From positions 1 to 42,451 of the forward strand of contig DYEP01000142.1 in assembly GCA_020725675.1 (NCBI GenBank): a stretch of 42,451 bases of DNA. The letters are read 5' to 3'. The notes beneath the pieces are model-generated. The model was not told the origin of the DNA and made no database searches. It was given only the letters and a program-made list of their open reading frames with translations. Position 1 is the stretch's first letter. Every line of letters starts with the position of its first letter. Both the position numbers and the translations under genes were made by a program. Of the stretch, positions 16,988 to 26,868 are shown piece by piece. The stretch comes from Symbiobacterium sp. (GTDB taxonomy: Bacteria; Bacillota; Sulfobacillia; DUSP01; DYEP01).

Positions 16988-17563
16988 ATGGTATACTGGG
17001 ACACTTTCGGACCATCGCAAACTGATAGCACACTAAACTGTGCGATTAACCGCGCAAAGGAGAGATCCGTATCTCACCTGGTGGTTGCCAGCACCACCGG
17101 AAAGACAGCGCGTCGCGCTCATGAGTTGATGCGCGAGCACAAGTTGGCGCATACTAAGCTTGTTGTGGTGTCGCATCATACGGGGTACCGGGAACCGGGT
17201 GTAAATGAGTTCGACCCGGGCATCCGTGAGGAACTGGCCTCAAGCGGTGTGCCAGTGCTTACTACCACCCACCTTATGGCGAACATCGAGCGGGGGATGT
17301 CAAGGAAATTCCAGGGAATTTACCCCGGGGAAATCGTCGCGTACACCCTCCGCATGTTCGGCCAGGGTACCAAGGTCTGTGTCGAGTGTTCCGTAATGGC
17401 GCTCGATGCTGGGCTTATACCCTATGGTAAGGAGATCGTGGCTGTGGCTGGTTCAGGGCGCGGAGCGGACAGTGCGCTCCTGCTTCGGCCGTCGCACGCC
17501 CACTCGTTCTTTGACACCGAGATACTTGAAGTGATCTGCAAGCCCAGGGTTTTGAAAGGGTGA
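16988..17563 (+). CDS. Stand-alone pyruvate kinase alpha/beta (C-terminal) domain protein
   Basis: VSHLVVASTTGKTARRAHELM..., 191 aa without a TIM-barrel catalytic domain; GGAGG SD. Confidence 0.75.
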   Translation: MVYWDTFGPSQTDSTLNCAINRAKERSVSHLVVASTTGKTARRAHELMREHKLAHTKLVVVSHHTGYREPGVNEFDPGIREELASSGVPVLTTTHLMANIERGMSRKFQGIYPGEIVAYTLRMFGQGTKVCVECSVMALDAGLIPYGKEIVAVAGSGRGADSALLLRPSHAHSFFDTEILEVICKPRVLKG

Positions 17564-17567
17564 TGTC

Positions 17568-18317
17568 ATGCGGCTTTCTCAGTCAGGACTACCCATATCG
17601 TTAGTAGGAACTGCTCTTTCATTCGGAGATGTACCCGAGGTGACGCCTCAAGTGAGGACGCTTGAGGAAATGCGTCCGCTTCTTTATAACCAGACAGCTA
17701 CTAGTCCTTCCCAGCTGTACTTCATGTACAGAGATGTAGGTTACAACGACCATAAGCGAAGGGGCGCATCGTACGACCTCCGCTATGATATTACTGTGCT
17801 GGTGCCGGGAACGGTGGGCGGCGAGTACGTAAAGACGGCCGGTCACTATCACCCGGACTCAGGAACGGCCGGACTCACCTATCCCGAGGTATACGAGGTC
17901 ATATACGGTACCGCCCATTACCTCTTACAAAGGCCCGGCACCGGTGGTGCGGAGGCGGTGCGTCTTGTTGAGGCGGTTGCGGGCACCAGAGTGATCGTAC
18001 CCCCTGGATGGGGTCACGTCACCATAAATGCGGGAGATACGCCTCTTGTCATGTCTAATGTGACCGAGCGGCATTTTAAGTCAGTATACGCGCCGTATGC
18101 AGAGAGGCACGGAGCGGCCTATTACGAAATAGTGGAAAACGACAGGAGTTTCCTGGTTCCCAATGAACACTACGAACATCACCCTGAACCAGTGCTGGCA
18201 ACACCGGCTGATATGGGGGGGCCCGCTCTTCCGGATCAACCCCTTTATACCACGTATGCCGAGCAACCTGAATTGCTCACGTGGCTTGTACGACCGTGGG
18301 AGTTCAATTGGGGATGA
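17568..18317 (+). CDS. Cupin-type (archaeal-type) glucose-6-phosphate isomerase
   Basis: TAGHYHPDSGTAGLTYPEVYEVIYGTAHYLLQRP and PPGWGHVTINAGDTPLVMSN motifs of cupin PGI. Confidence 0.85.
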   Translation: MRLSQSGLPISLVGTALSFGDVPEVTPQVRTLEEMRPLLYNQTATSPSQLYFMYRDVGYNDHKRRGASYDLRYDITVLVPGTVGGEYVKTAGHYHPDSGTAGLTYPEVYEVIYGTAHYLLQRPGTGGAEAVRLVEAVAGTRVIVPPGWGHVTINAGDTPLVMSNVTERHFKSVYAPYAERHGAAYYEIVENDRSFLVPNEHYEHHPEPVLATPADMGGPALPDQPLYTTYAEQPELLTWLVRPWEFNWG

Positions 18318-18347
18318 GTATGCGTTACTTTGACTGGGTGGTATGCC

Positions 18348-19283
18348 GTGACATCTTCAAGAGAAATTATTAATAAGATGTTTTTAGGACAAGCCGTTTC
18401 CGCTCTGCCGAGAGGCGAGATGAGCCTTTCGGATGGTCTTGTAAAGGCGCTTACAGGCTCAGCCCCGGTTTCTTTTGATACACACATCGAAGTGATGTCA
18501 CACCTTGGGTTCGATTACTGTTGTATCTCCACGCTCAGAGGGCGCGAAGGCAAGGCGCAGCTCCCCCCGGATTTCAAGCAGAAGGTAACGTCAGCGGAGC
18601 GAGCCGGGCTGTTTGTGTTTGCACTTGTAGGTGGCGTGCTAAGTGATCTCATGAACGAGACGGGATGGGTGTCTCTGCTCGTCAGCATAAGGAAGATGCC
18701 TGGTCACTACGCGGCTGCAGCACAGCTCAGGGCGGAGCGTGAAAGCAGCGTGATTCGCGCGTGCAAGGATGCAGGAGTGTCTGGGATCGTGGTAGGAGAT
18801 GACCTCGGATACAGCGCCGGCCCCTATATTTCACCACAGGACTACGACCGCCTGGTGGCGCCGGCTCATGAGGTGCTTGCGCAGGCAGCGCACCCGCTTC
18901 CGTGCGTGCTTCATTCCGACGGGGCCATTGGCAAACTACTCCATTCAATTGGGCGGGCGGGTTTTGCGGGAATACACCCTGCGGACGGAATTCTCCCGCG
19001 CGATGCGCATGAAGCAGGTCTTGTGGTGCTCGGCGGTTTCCCCTCTACCGATCTATGTCTCCTGAGCCCTGCGGAGGTATATGCTCGCGCCACACGCTAC
19101 GCGAAGGAAGCGGAAGGGCCGCATATTCTGGGCAGTTCTACGGGTTTTCTGGACGAGGAAATGCCGGCCGAGAATCTGCGAGCTCTGTACGAGGCACTGA
19201 GTGACGCCGAAAGGGAGTTGTACCCTGACGCAGGTCACACGAGGGTCCGGCCACGGCTGCAAACATCATTTGAGAACAGGTGA
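18348..19283 (+). CDS. Uroporphyrinogen decarboxylase family protein (URO-D/MtaA-like)
   Basis: TSSREIINKMFLGQ start, GIVVGDDLGYSAGPYISPQDYDRLVAPAHEVL, HSDGAIGKLL; GTG start. Confidence 0.7.
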   Translation: MTSSREIINKMFLGQAVSALPRGEMSLSDGLVKALTGSAPVSFDTHIEVMSHLGFDYCCISTLRGREGKAQLPPDFKQKVTSAERAGLFVFALVGGVLSDLMNETGWVSLLVSIRKMPGHYAAAAQLRAERESSVIRACKDAGVSGIVVGDDLGYSAGPYISPQDYDRLVAPAHEVLAQAAHPLPCVLHSDGAIGKLLHSIGRAGFAGIHPADGILPRDAHEAGLVVLGGFPSTDLCLLSPAEVYARATRYAKEAEGPHILGSSTGFLDEEMPAENLRALYEALSDAERELYPDAGHTRVRPRLQTSFENR

Positions 19284-19550
19284 CATAAAGCGCCGCCGGA
19301 TTCTTTCGTTGAGGATGGGATGTGCATGAAAGGAAGCAGAGATTGTCATCCTGGAAAACATGTGCCTGGACTCTCGCAGTCATCGACCTCGGATTTGAGC
19401 CTCAGCGGTCCCGCATGCAATATACCCCTGGTGCGCAACACCTATCCGGCTGCGAATGCTGGCTTTGCCCCCACCAGTCTGTGAATCATCTCCTGGTTGC
19501 CGCACGTATCATGCTGGACGGGGAAGAATAGTGGTTGGGGAGGTATTGAT

Positions 19551-20396
19551 TTGCAGCTTGTAGCGGATTACCACACGCACACCCGTTTTAGCCATGGCAC
19601 GGGTACAGTGGAGCAGAACGTCAGGGCAGCCTGGAGAAAAGGCCTGTCTGCAGTGGGCATAACTGATCACGGCCCGGATAGCCTCTTTATCGGGATGCAT
19701 CTCTCCCAGGTAGACAAACTGCGAGACCAGGCCAAAAGGGCGGAAGACAGGTACGGTATTAGGGTATTAGTAGGTATCGAAGCCAACGTCTTGTCAGAGG
19801 ACGGGACGCTTGATGTGCCTTACGCACTGTTGTGCCGGCTCGACATCCTGCTTGCAGGCATCCACTTTCAGGTTGTCCCCCGGAAGTCAGCCACAGCCAG
19901 GCTAATCTATATAAACCTCGCGTCGCGGTTTGACGAAAGATTAAAAGAATATGCCAGAGAGCTGAACACAAAGGCGCTGGTGGGAACGATCGAAAGGTAT
20001 CCTGTGGACATTGTGACCCACCCCGGTCTCCGGGCGGACATTGACACGGCCGAACTAGCGATTGCTTGCAGGAGAAGCGGGACTGCTCTTGAGATTAATT
20101 CGTCCCATCGAAGGATGACTCCGGAGTACGTACGGATTGCTGCCGCCTTGGGAGCAAGGTTCGCTATCGGAAGCGACGCCCATTCCCCCCGCAGGGTGGG
20201 AGACTTCGAGAGTGCGCTCCAGATCGCCGAAGCCGCAGGGCTGAATCCACGGATGGTGGTGAATTCACGTGAAGGAGAACGTATCGTAAAGCACGAACCT
20301 TCACTTGTTGGGGGAGTGGACGTTGGAACAACTGCAGGTGGTCATCATTACAGGCATGAGCGGAGCCGGCAAGACCCAGGCGCTCAGGAGCCTTGA
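19551..20396 (+). CDS. PHP domain phosphoesterase
   Basis: DYHTHTRFSHG, GITDHGPDSL, GSDAHSPRRVGDF; GGGGAGG SD before TTG 19551. Confidence 0.88.
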   Translation: MQLVADYHTHTRFSHGTGTVEQNVRAAWRKGLSAVGITDHGPDSLFIGMHLSQVDKLRDQAKRAEDRYGIRVLVGIEANVLSEDGTLDVPYALLCRLDILLAGIHFQVVPRKSATARLIYINLASRFDERLKEYARELNTKALVGTIERYPVDIVTHPGLRADIDTAELAIACRRSGTALEINSSHRRMTPEYVRIAAALGARFAIGSDAHSPRRVGDFESALQIAEAAGLNPRMVVNSREGERIVKHEPSLVGGVDVGTTAGGHHYRHERSRQDPGAQEP

Positions 20397-21207
20397 GGAC
20401 CTTGGATACTTTTGCGTCGACAATCTGCCGCCATCGCTCATATCCAAGTTCGTGGAGATATGTGCTCAATCGAGAGGACATGTAAAGCGCGTGGCTCTGG
20501 GGATCGATGTACGGGGAGGGGAGTTTTTCGAAGACCTCTCGTCAGCCCTTGAAGAGCTGGAAGACAGAAGCATATACTACGAGATCGTCTTCCTTGAGGC
20601 AAGCGACGAGACGCTGGTCAGAAGGTTCAAGGAAACCCGCAGGCGGCATCCTTTGGCGCTGCAGGGCTCCATCGTTGACGGTCTTAAGCTGGAGAGGGAG
20701 AAACTGGCCGGCCTGCGTGAACGCGCACGATACATCATCGATACCAGCGGTCTTTCTGCTTCGGGCTTGAGAGCCGAGATCATCTCGCTGTTTCGAAAGA
20801 GCACTCACTCAGAAGGATTCGAGATCAACCTGGTTTCATTTGGCTTTAAAAAAGGTCTTCCGCTTCATGCAGATCTGGTATTCGACGTGCGTTTTCTTCC
20901 CAACCCCTATTACATAGAAGACTTAAGACCTCTTGACGGCTCCCATAAGGACGTGAGGAACTACGTCATGAAATGGCCGGAAACCAGGCGTTTCATGTCA
21001 AAACTGGTCTCTCTGTTGAGATTTCTCATCCCATATTACAAAAGGGAAGGCAAGACACAACTTGTTGTTGGCATAGGCTGTACCGGAGGAGTCCACAGAT
21101 CGGTTTCTGTCGCCAACCGGCTTGCGGAGTACCTGAGACGGGACGGGCACTTCGTTACGGTCCAGCACAGGGACGCACGTGAAAGTGAGGCAAACGCAGG
21201 TACCTGA
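20323..21207 (+). CDS. rapZ: RNase adapter protein RapZ (YvcJ)
   Basis: VVIITGMSGAGKTQALRSLEDLGYFCVDNLPPSL; GIGCTGGVHRSVSVANRLAEYL; GGGGGAG SD before TTG 20323. Confidence 0.95.
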   Translation: MEQLQVVIITGMSGAGKTQALRSLEDLGYFCVDNLPPSLISKFVEICAQSRGHVKRVALGIDVRGGEFFEDLSSALEELEDRSIYYEIVFLEASDETLVRRFKETRRRHPLALQGSIVDGLKLEREKLAGLRERARYIIDTSGLSASGLRAEIISLFRKSTHSEGFEINLVSFGFKKGLPLHADLVFDVRFLPNPYYIEDLRPLDGSHKDVRNYVMKWPETRRFMSKLVSLLRFLIPYYKREGKTQLVVGIGCTGGVHRSVSVANRLAEYLRRDGHFVTVQHRDARESEANAGT

Positions 21208-22343
21208 TGGACGGCCTATTTGCGTATGCGCTTGTGCTTATCGTTCTGGCTGTCGTCGTTGCCATCGGGCGAGCATGCTACCGAGCTCTGACGGGCAGAG
21301 GGGCACCTGATGTGAGCGACGAGATCGGCCAGATCATTTATGACGTGCGGAGAAGAGCAAGAAAACTCCGGGTCGTGTGCATTGGAGGGGGAACAGGTCT
21401 ATCTACCCTGCTGCGGGGCCTTAAAGGGTTCAACCTGAAAATTACTGCAGTCGTCACAGTTTCTGATGACGGCGGCAGCTCGGGCAGGCTACGGCAGGAA
21501 CTGGGCATTCTCCCGCCTGGAGATATCAGAAACTGCATTTTGGCGCTGGCCGAAGCCGAACCCCTGATGAAACAATTGTTTCAGTACCGCTTTGAAAAGG
21601 GCCATCAACTGGCGGGGCATAGTTTTGGAAACCTGTTTATTGCGGCGATGACCGAAGTGAGCGGGGACTTTGAAGAGGCCGTGCGTCAGTTCAGCCGGAT
21701 TTTGAATGTGAGAGGGCAGGTCCTTCCGTCCACACTGTCCAATGTAGTGTTGGAAGCCGAGATGGAAGACGGCAGGCGCATACGAGGGGAAAGCAACATC
21801 TCGGGCGCGAAAGGCAGGATCAAGCGCGTGTACCTGATCCCCCACGACGCTCGGCCGGTGCCTGAGGCAGTGACTGCCATTTCTGAAGCAGACGTGGTGG
21901 TCATCGGCCCGGGCAGCCTATACACCAGCATACTCCCGGGTCTTCTTGTGTCGGGGATCGCGCAAGCTGTGCGAATGACCAAAGCGGTGCGGGTATTTGT
22001 GGTTAACGTCATGACGCAGCCTGGCGAGACGGACGGGTTTTCAGCGTCTGACCACGTTGACGCGCTCACTGAGCACCTTGGCCCGGGCATGGTAGATTGG
22101 GTGCTTCTGAATGGCCGGCGGCCCCCCGAGGAGGTATTAGCAAAGTACCGGGCGCAGGGAGCGCACCCGGTGATTCCAGATACAGCCAGGATGCGCCATC
22201 GCGCCTACTCAGTACTCGAAGCGGATCTCTTGGATTCGGGGGACCTGGCCCGCCACGACCCTGAGAAGCTGGCAAGGACCATTATCAAACTGGCCCTAAC
22301 AAGGAAAGGAAAAAGAAAAGCCAAGAGATGGAGGGGACGTTAA
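21207..22343 (+). CDS. yvcK: Gluconeogenesis factor YvcK/CofD-like
   Basis: VVCIGGGTGLSTLLRGLKGFNLKITAVVTVSDDGGSSGRLRQELGILPPGDIRNCILALAE. Confidence 0.95.
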   Translation: MDGLFAYALVLIVLAVVVAIGRACYRALTGRGAPDVSDEIGQIIYDVRRRARKLRVVCIGGGTGLSTLLRGLKGFNLKITAVVTVSDDGGSSGRLRQELGILPPGDIRNCILALAEAEPLMKQLFQYRFEKGHQLAGHSFGNLFIAAMTEVSGDFEEAVRQFSRILNVRGQVLPSTLSNVVLEAEMEDGRRIRGESNISGAKGRIKRVYLIPHDARPVPEAVTAISEADVVVIGPGSLYTSILPGLLVSGIAQAVRMTKAVRVFVVNVMTQPGETDGFSASDHVDALTEHLGPGMVDWVLLNGRRPPEEVLAKYRAQGAHPVIPDTARMRHRAYSVLEADLLDSGDLARHDPEKLARTIIKLALTRKGKRKAKRWRGR

Positions 22344-22345
22344 GC

Positions 22346-23740
22346 ATGTTGTCAAGGCCTCTGGCGGAGCCTTACCGTATCAAGATGGTCGAGCCGCTCA
22401 AGATAACCACTCGCGAGCAAAGACAGGAGCTGATCAAGTCGGCGGGTTATAACCCGTTCCTACTGAAGTCCCAGGACGTATACATCGATCTCCTCACCGA
22501 TAGCGGCACGTCTGCGATGAGCGACAACCAGTGGGCAGGTTTGCTGCTAGGGGATGAGTCCTACGCAGGCAGCAGGAGCTTTGACAGCCTAAGACAGGCA
22601 GTACAGGACGTGTTCGGATTTGATTATGTGCTGCCTACCCATCAGGGGCGGGCAGCTGAGAATATTCTCTTCCTTACCATGGTTAAGGAAGGTCAAATCG
22701 TACCGAACAACATGCATTTCGATACCACCAAGGCTCACGTCATACAAAAGCGCGGCAGGCCGCTTGACCTGGTGACAGACATCGCGTACGTGGCATCCGA
22801 TACCTCCCCGTTCAAAGGAGACATGGATACGCACAAGCTTGACCAGGTCTTAACCAACCAAAGGGACGACGTACCCCTGGTGATGCTGACAATAACCTGT
22901 AACAGCGCCGGAGGCCAGCCTGTATCCATGGCAAATATCCGGGAGGTCTCCAAAATCTGCAAAAAGCATGGGGTGCCTTTCTTTATAGACGCTTGCCGGT
23001 TTGCAGAAAACGCGTTCTTTATTCGTGAACGGGAACGTGGATACGAAAATGCGTCTATTGCGGACATCGTAAGAGAGATGTTTTCGTATGCTGACGGATG
23101 CACTATGAGCGCGAAGAAAGACGCGCTGGTGAACATCGGTGGATTTCTGGCAACCCGCGACGAGAAGATCTACAGGGCCGCGATGGTATGGTGTGTGTTG
23201 TTTGAGGGTTTTCCGACCTACGGTGGTCTGGCAGGACGGGACATGGAAGCGATAGCCAGAGGTCTTTACGAAGTGTTGAGCCTCGATTATCTGGCCGAGC
23301 GCATCGGGCAGGTGAGGTACCTCGCGGACAGGCTCAGGGAACAAGGAATCCCACTGGTGGAGCCTACGGGAGGCCACGGCGTGTATATCGACGCTCAAAA
23401 GATGCTATCCCACATCCCGAAGGAACAGTTCCCCGCATGGGCTCTATCAGTGGCGCTGTATGTAGAGGGGGGCGTGAGGGGCGTGGAGATCGGCTCCGTA
23501 TTATCTGGCAGAAGGCCCGATGGGGAGAATGATTACGCCAGGATGGAGCTGGTGCGGCTTGCCATCCCCAGGCGCGTCTATACCGACCGCCACATGGACG
23601 TCGTGGTAGCTGCCGCTGCAGCAGTCAGGGACAAGGCATCAGCCATCCCGGGATTCCGGTTTGTGGAGGAACCTCCGATTCTCCGACACTTCACCGCCAA
23701 GTTTGAGCCTGTAGGGGGGCGCACAGGTGTCCTTTTCTGA
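22346..23740 (+). CDS. Beta-eliminating lyase, tryptophanase-like (tryptophanase/tyrosine phenol-lyase family)
   Basis: GYNPFLLKSQDVYIDLLTDSGTSAMSDNQWAGLLLGDESYAGSRSF; MSAKKDALVNIGG PLP-lysine region; GGAGGGG SD before ATG 22346. Confidence 0.9.
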   Translation: MLSRPLAEPYRIKMVEPLKITTREQRQELIKSAGYNPFLLKSQDVYIDLLTDSGTSAMSDNQWAGLLLGDESYAGSRSFDSLRQAVQDVFGFDYVLPTHQGRAAENILFLTMVKEGQIVPNNMHFDTTKAHVIQKRGRPLDLVTDIAYVASDTSPFKGDMDTHKLDQVLTNQRDDVPLVMLTITCNSAGGQPVSMANIREVSKICKKHGVPFFIDACRFAENAFFIRERERGYENASIADIVREMFSYADGCTMSAKKDALVNIGGFLATRDEKIYRAAMVWCVLFEGFPTYGGLAGRDMEAIARGLYEVLSLDYLAERIGQVRYLADRLREQGIPLVEPTGGHGVYIDAQKMLSHIPKEQFPAWALSVALYVEGGVRGVEIGSVLSGRRPDGENDYARMELVRLAIPRRVYTDRHMDVVVAAAAAVRDKASAIPGFRFVEEPPILRHFTAKFEPVGGRTGVLF

Positions 23741-24638
23741 AGCAATCAAGGCCGAATTATCCCGACACTACCCGGAAAGAAGCTGTTGTGCCTGCGCGGA
23801 ACTTCTCGGGCTTCTTCGTACCGCCGGCCATCTTTACATAGTGGGGAACGGAGGCTGGAACCTTGAGGTATCCACCGAGTACCCCTCTGTGGCCAGGCAC
23901 GTATTCTCGATTCTTAAGGGTGAGTTTTTTGTGCACTCTGAGGTACTTTTTAGGAAAGAGAAGCGGCTCCGGCGCGCCAATGTATACCTTGTTCGGGTAA
24001 AAGGGAAAAAAGCCCTTGAGATAGTAGAGAAGCTCGGGGCGCTCACCACCGCGCCTCCAGGGACTGTATCCTGCCGCTGTTGTGCCATGAGCTTTCTAAG
24101 AGGCAGTTTCCTGGGTGGTGGGTCGCTCTCAAGTCCGGAGAAAGGCTACCACCTGGAGATCAGGCTTGGTACTAACGAAGATACCCTGCGTCTTGCAAAA
24201 CAGGCAAGCGCGCTTCTTGAGCTTAAGCCTGCCTTCCTTCAAAAGAAGGACGGCTTTATCTTGTATATCAAAGAATCCGAACAGATCTCGGATTTCCTGA
24301 AGGCAGTAGGGGCCAGCTCTACGTTGTTTCACTATGAGGAAGTGAGGGTAGTCAAGGATCTAAAGGGGATGGTCAACAGGCTTGTCAACTGTGAAACCGC
24401 CAACCTCAACAAGGCGGTAGAGGCTTCACTAAGACAGATCGAGGCGATCCAGGCTATAGAGGCGGCTGTAGGGCTTCACTCGCTCCCCCCGAAACTGCGA
24501 GAACTGGCAAAACTCCGCCTTTCCCACCCCGACCTTACCCTGAAGGAACTTGGTGAGAAGATGAACCCGAAGCTTGGGAAATCCGGAGTAAACCACAGGA
24601 TGCGACAGATCCTGAGCATCGCGCGCGCCTACCAGTAG
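23727..24638 (+). CDS. whiA: DNA-binding protein WhiA
   Basis: LGLLRTAGHLYIVGNGGWNLEVSTEYPSVARHVFSILK; NCETANLNKAV; C-terminal HTH LKELGEKMNPKLGKSGVNHRMRQI. Confidence 0.95.
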   Translation: MSFSEAIKAELSRHYPERSCCACAELLGLLRTAGHLYIVGNGGWNLEVSTEYPSVARHVFSILKGEFFVHSEVLFRKEKRLRRANVYLVRVKGKKALEIVEKLGALTTAPPGTVSCRCCAMSFLRGSFLGGGSLSSPEKGYHLEIRLGTNEDTLRLAKQASALLELKPAFLQKKDGFILYIKESEQISDFLKAVGASSTLFHYEEVRVVKDLKGMVNRLVNCETANLNKAVEASLRQIEAIQAIEAAVGLHSLPPKLRELAKLRLSHPDLTLKELGEKMNPKLGKSGVNHRMRQILSIARAYQ

Positions 24639-24801
24639 AATTATGCAGTCTTCTTGATGCTGCGCGAGGGACCACCAAACAGAAGTTCCTCAGGCATTCT
24701 CCTTGCAGCATTTGTGTACTGCCGGGCAGCGATCGTCGCGTAGATTATATTGGTAACATCCCACAAAGCTCGTATGGTTTGCAAATGGAGGTTTGACTGC
24801 C

Positions 24802-25665
24802 ATGCGCTCTGTGATGGTGGTGACCGACAGCATCTGCAACCTCCCTCCCCGGTTAGTATCGGGCCTGCCTTTAGTCGTGGTTCCCATATACATCATGGTG
24901 GGTGATGAAGTATTCCGGGACGGCGTTGACATTAGCCCAGAGCAGGTACTTGAGCATCTGGCCAGGGGAGAGTACCCCCGGTTCTCCCAGCCTGCCCCTG
25001 GAGATTTCGTAAATGCGTACCGTCGGCTCGGGGAGTTCACGGATCCTTCATGCCCCCACCCTTGCGTCGTATCCGTCCACGTCACAGCGAAGCTATCCGG
25101 GACGTGCAACGCGGCAGGGCTGGCTGCCGCCGGCTGCAGTGACCTCGATATTTCCGTCATTGACAGCGGGACAGGTTCCATGGCTACAGGCTGGGTAGCG
25201 CTAAAGGCCGCAAGAGCAGCCGCTGCGGGGGCAGACAAGGAGCACGTCATCCGGCTGGTAAGAAGTGCCATAGAACGCACGGTCATCTTTGTGCTCATTC
25301 CCGACCTTGCGTTTCTGCACAGAACAGGGCGCCTGGGAAAGGCGCAGGGCTGGCTCGGCGCAAATCTCTCACTGAACCCCATCGTTACTGCACACCGAGG
25401 TGTATTAGCGCCGTACCGCCTCGTACGCGGCCGCAAGCGAGGGCTTAAGATGCTGGCGAACGCAGCTGTGGACAAAATAGGCCGGGGTGCGGCGGTGCGC
25501 GCAGCCGTCGTACATGTGGCAGCGGAGGATGATGCCCAGACTGTTCTTCTGGCTGTACGCGAGAGCTTTTGCGTTCGCGAAGAGATGATTCTTCACGCGA
25601 CGGCCTCGGTAACAGCGGGCCTGGGTCCCGGAGCGATTGCGTTGTGCCTGCTGAAAGAAAACTGA
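24802..25665 (+). CDS. DegV family fatty-acid-binding protein
   Basis: VVTDSICNLPP, VVPIYIMVGDEVFRDGVDIS, SVHVTAKLSGTCNAA, LAFLHRTGRLG. Confidence 0.92.
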   Translation: MRSVMVVTDSICNLPPRLVSGLPLVVVPIYIMVGDEVFRDGVDISPEQVLEHLARGEYPRFSQPAPGDFVNAYRRLGEFTDPSCPHPCVVSVHVTAKLSGTCNAAGLAAAGCSDLDISVIDSGTGSMATGWVALKAARAAAAGADKEHVIRLVRSAIERTVIFVLIPDLAFLHRTGRLGKAQGWLGANLSLNPIVTAHRGVLAPYRLVRGRKRGLKMLANAAVDKIGRGAAVRAAVVHVAAEDDAQTVLLAVRESFCVREEMILHATASVTAGLGPGAIALCLLKEN

Positions 25666-25678
25666 TGACAAGACAACT

Positions 25679-26197
25679 TCAGAAAAACAGCGCTCCCAGA
25701 ACGCCGGCGCCAACCAGGATGAGGATCGGGTTTATCCTGGTCTTTGTGATCACGACAAACGCCAGCACTCCTACGGTAGCCGTGGGCAGATCCGTAACGG
25801 ACTTTCTGAACACGCTGAGCGCCGCAAGGAAGATCAAAGATACCACGACGGGTCTTATGCCCCTGAGTACACCGGCCACATGAGCATCATGCCGTTTCTT
25901 TTCAAACAGCGTGGCCAAGAGCAAGACTATCATGATGGAGGGCAGGATCACGCCCAAAGTAGCGGCGGCAGAACCTGCTGCACCTGCCACCTTGTAACCT
26001 ACGAATGTGGCGGAGTTAACTGCGATGGGACCGGGCGTCATCTCGGCGATGGCAATGATATCCACAAACTGCACCCTCTCAAGCCACTGGTGCCTTAAGA
26101 CGGTTTCAACCTCTATGAGGGGAATCATGGCATAACCGCCGCCGAAGCTGAAAAGCCCTATTCTAAAAAAGGTAGCGGCCAGTTCAAGCAGTTCCAC
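25679..26197 (-). CDS. Chromate transporter (ChrA family, short form)
   Basis: GLFSFGGGYAMIPLIEVETVLRHQWL..FVDIIAIAEMTPGPIAVNSATFVGYKVAG. Confidence 0.92.
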   Translation of the reverse strand: MELLELAATFFRIGLFSFGGGYAMIPLIEVETVLRHQWLERVQFVDIIAIAEMTPGPIAVNSATFVGYKVAGAAGSAAATLGVILPSIMIVLLLATLFEKKRHDAHVAGVLRGIRPVVVSLIFLAALSVFRKSVTDLPTATVGVLAFVVITKTRINPILILVGAGVLGALFF

Positions 26198-26747
26198 GAG
26201 AACCCCTCCTTTCGAGTATCACGCCGACCAGCGCACCACCGGCTACCGCGAGTGCCGGATGGACCCCTAAGGCCACTGCCAGAAATGCGGTGAGCGCCAG
26301 TATGAGGCCACGAATATCCTTGATCACGCGCCTTGCCACAGATATACCTGCAGAGAGGATGAGTGCCACCACTGCAGGCCGGATTGCACGAAATGCCGAA
26401 ACTACGGCGGGCAATTCGAGGTAACGCGCGCCACAGGCAACTATAGCAAGAATGGTCAAGAACGATGGGAGCACGGTCCCCAGCACAGACACCATCGCAC
26501 CTTTGAGACCTGCTATGCGAAGACCCGTATAAAGAGAGACGTTCACCGCAATAGGACCTGGAGCGCCCTGGACGAGAGCAAAGATATCTAAGAATTCATC
26601 GTCCTTTATGAGTTTGTATCTTTCCACCAGTTCTCTTCTCATCAGGGGGACCATGGCGTATCCCCCTCCAAAGGTGAAGGCGCCGATCAGAAAGAATACA
26701 CGAAATAGCAACAACAATTGTTTCAACCTATGCGACCTCCAGTCCAA
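26184..26747 (-). CDS. Chromate transporter (ChrA family, short form)
   Basis: GAFTFGGGYAMVPLMRRELVERYKLIKDDEFLDIFALVQGAPGPIAVNVSLYTGLRIAG. Confidence 0.92.
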   Translation of the reverse strand: MDWRSHRLKQLLLLFRVFFLIGAFTFGGGYAMVPLMRRELVERYKLIKDDEFLDIFALVQGAPGPIAVNVSLYTGLRIAGLKGAMVSVLGTVLPSFLTILAIVACGARYLELPAVVSAFRAIRPAVVALILSAGISVARRVIKDIRGLILALTAFLAVALGVHPALAVAGGALVGVILERRGSRGTA

Positions 26748-26868
26748 GAAAAAAACTAACTTTAGTGTTTCTCCTGCAAAAAGCGAAACCCTCCAGGAAA
26801 TACGTTAATCCCAGCATAATGTTGCGAGCACGTGGCAAAAGTGCAGTAGTTTTATGGGATTTGAAGGA

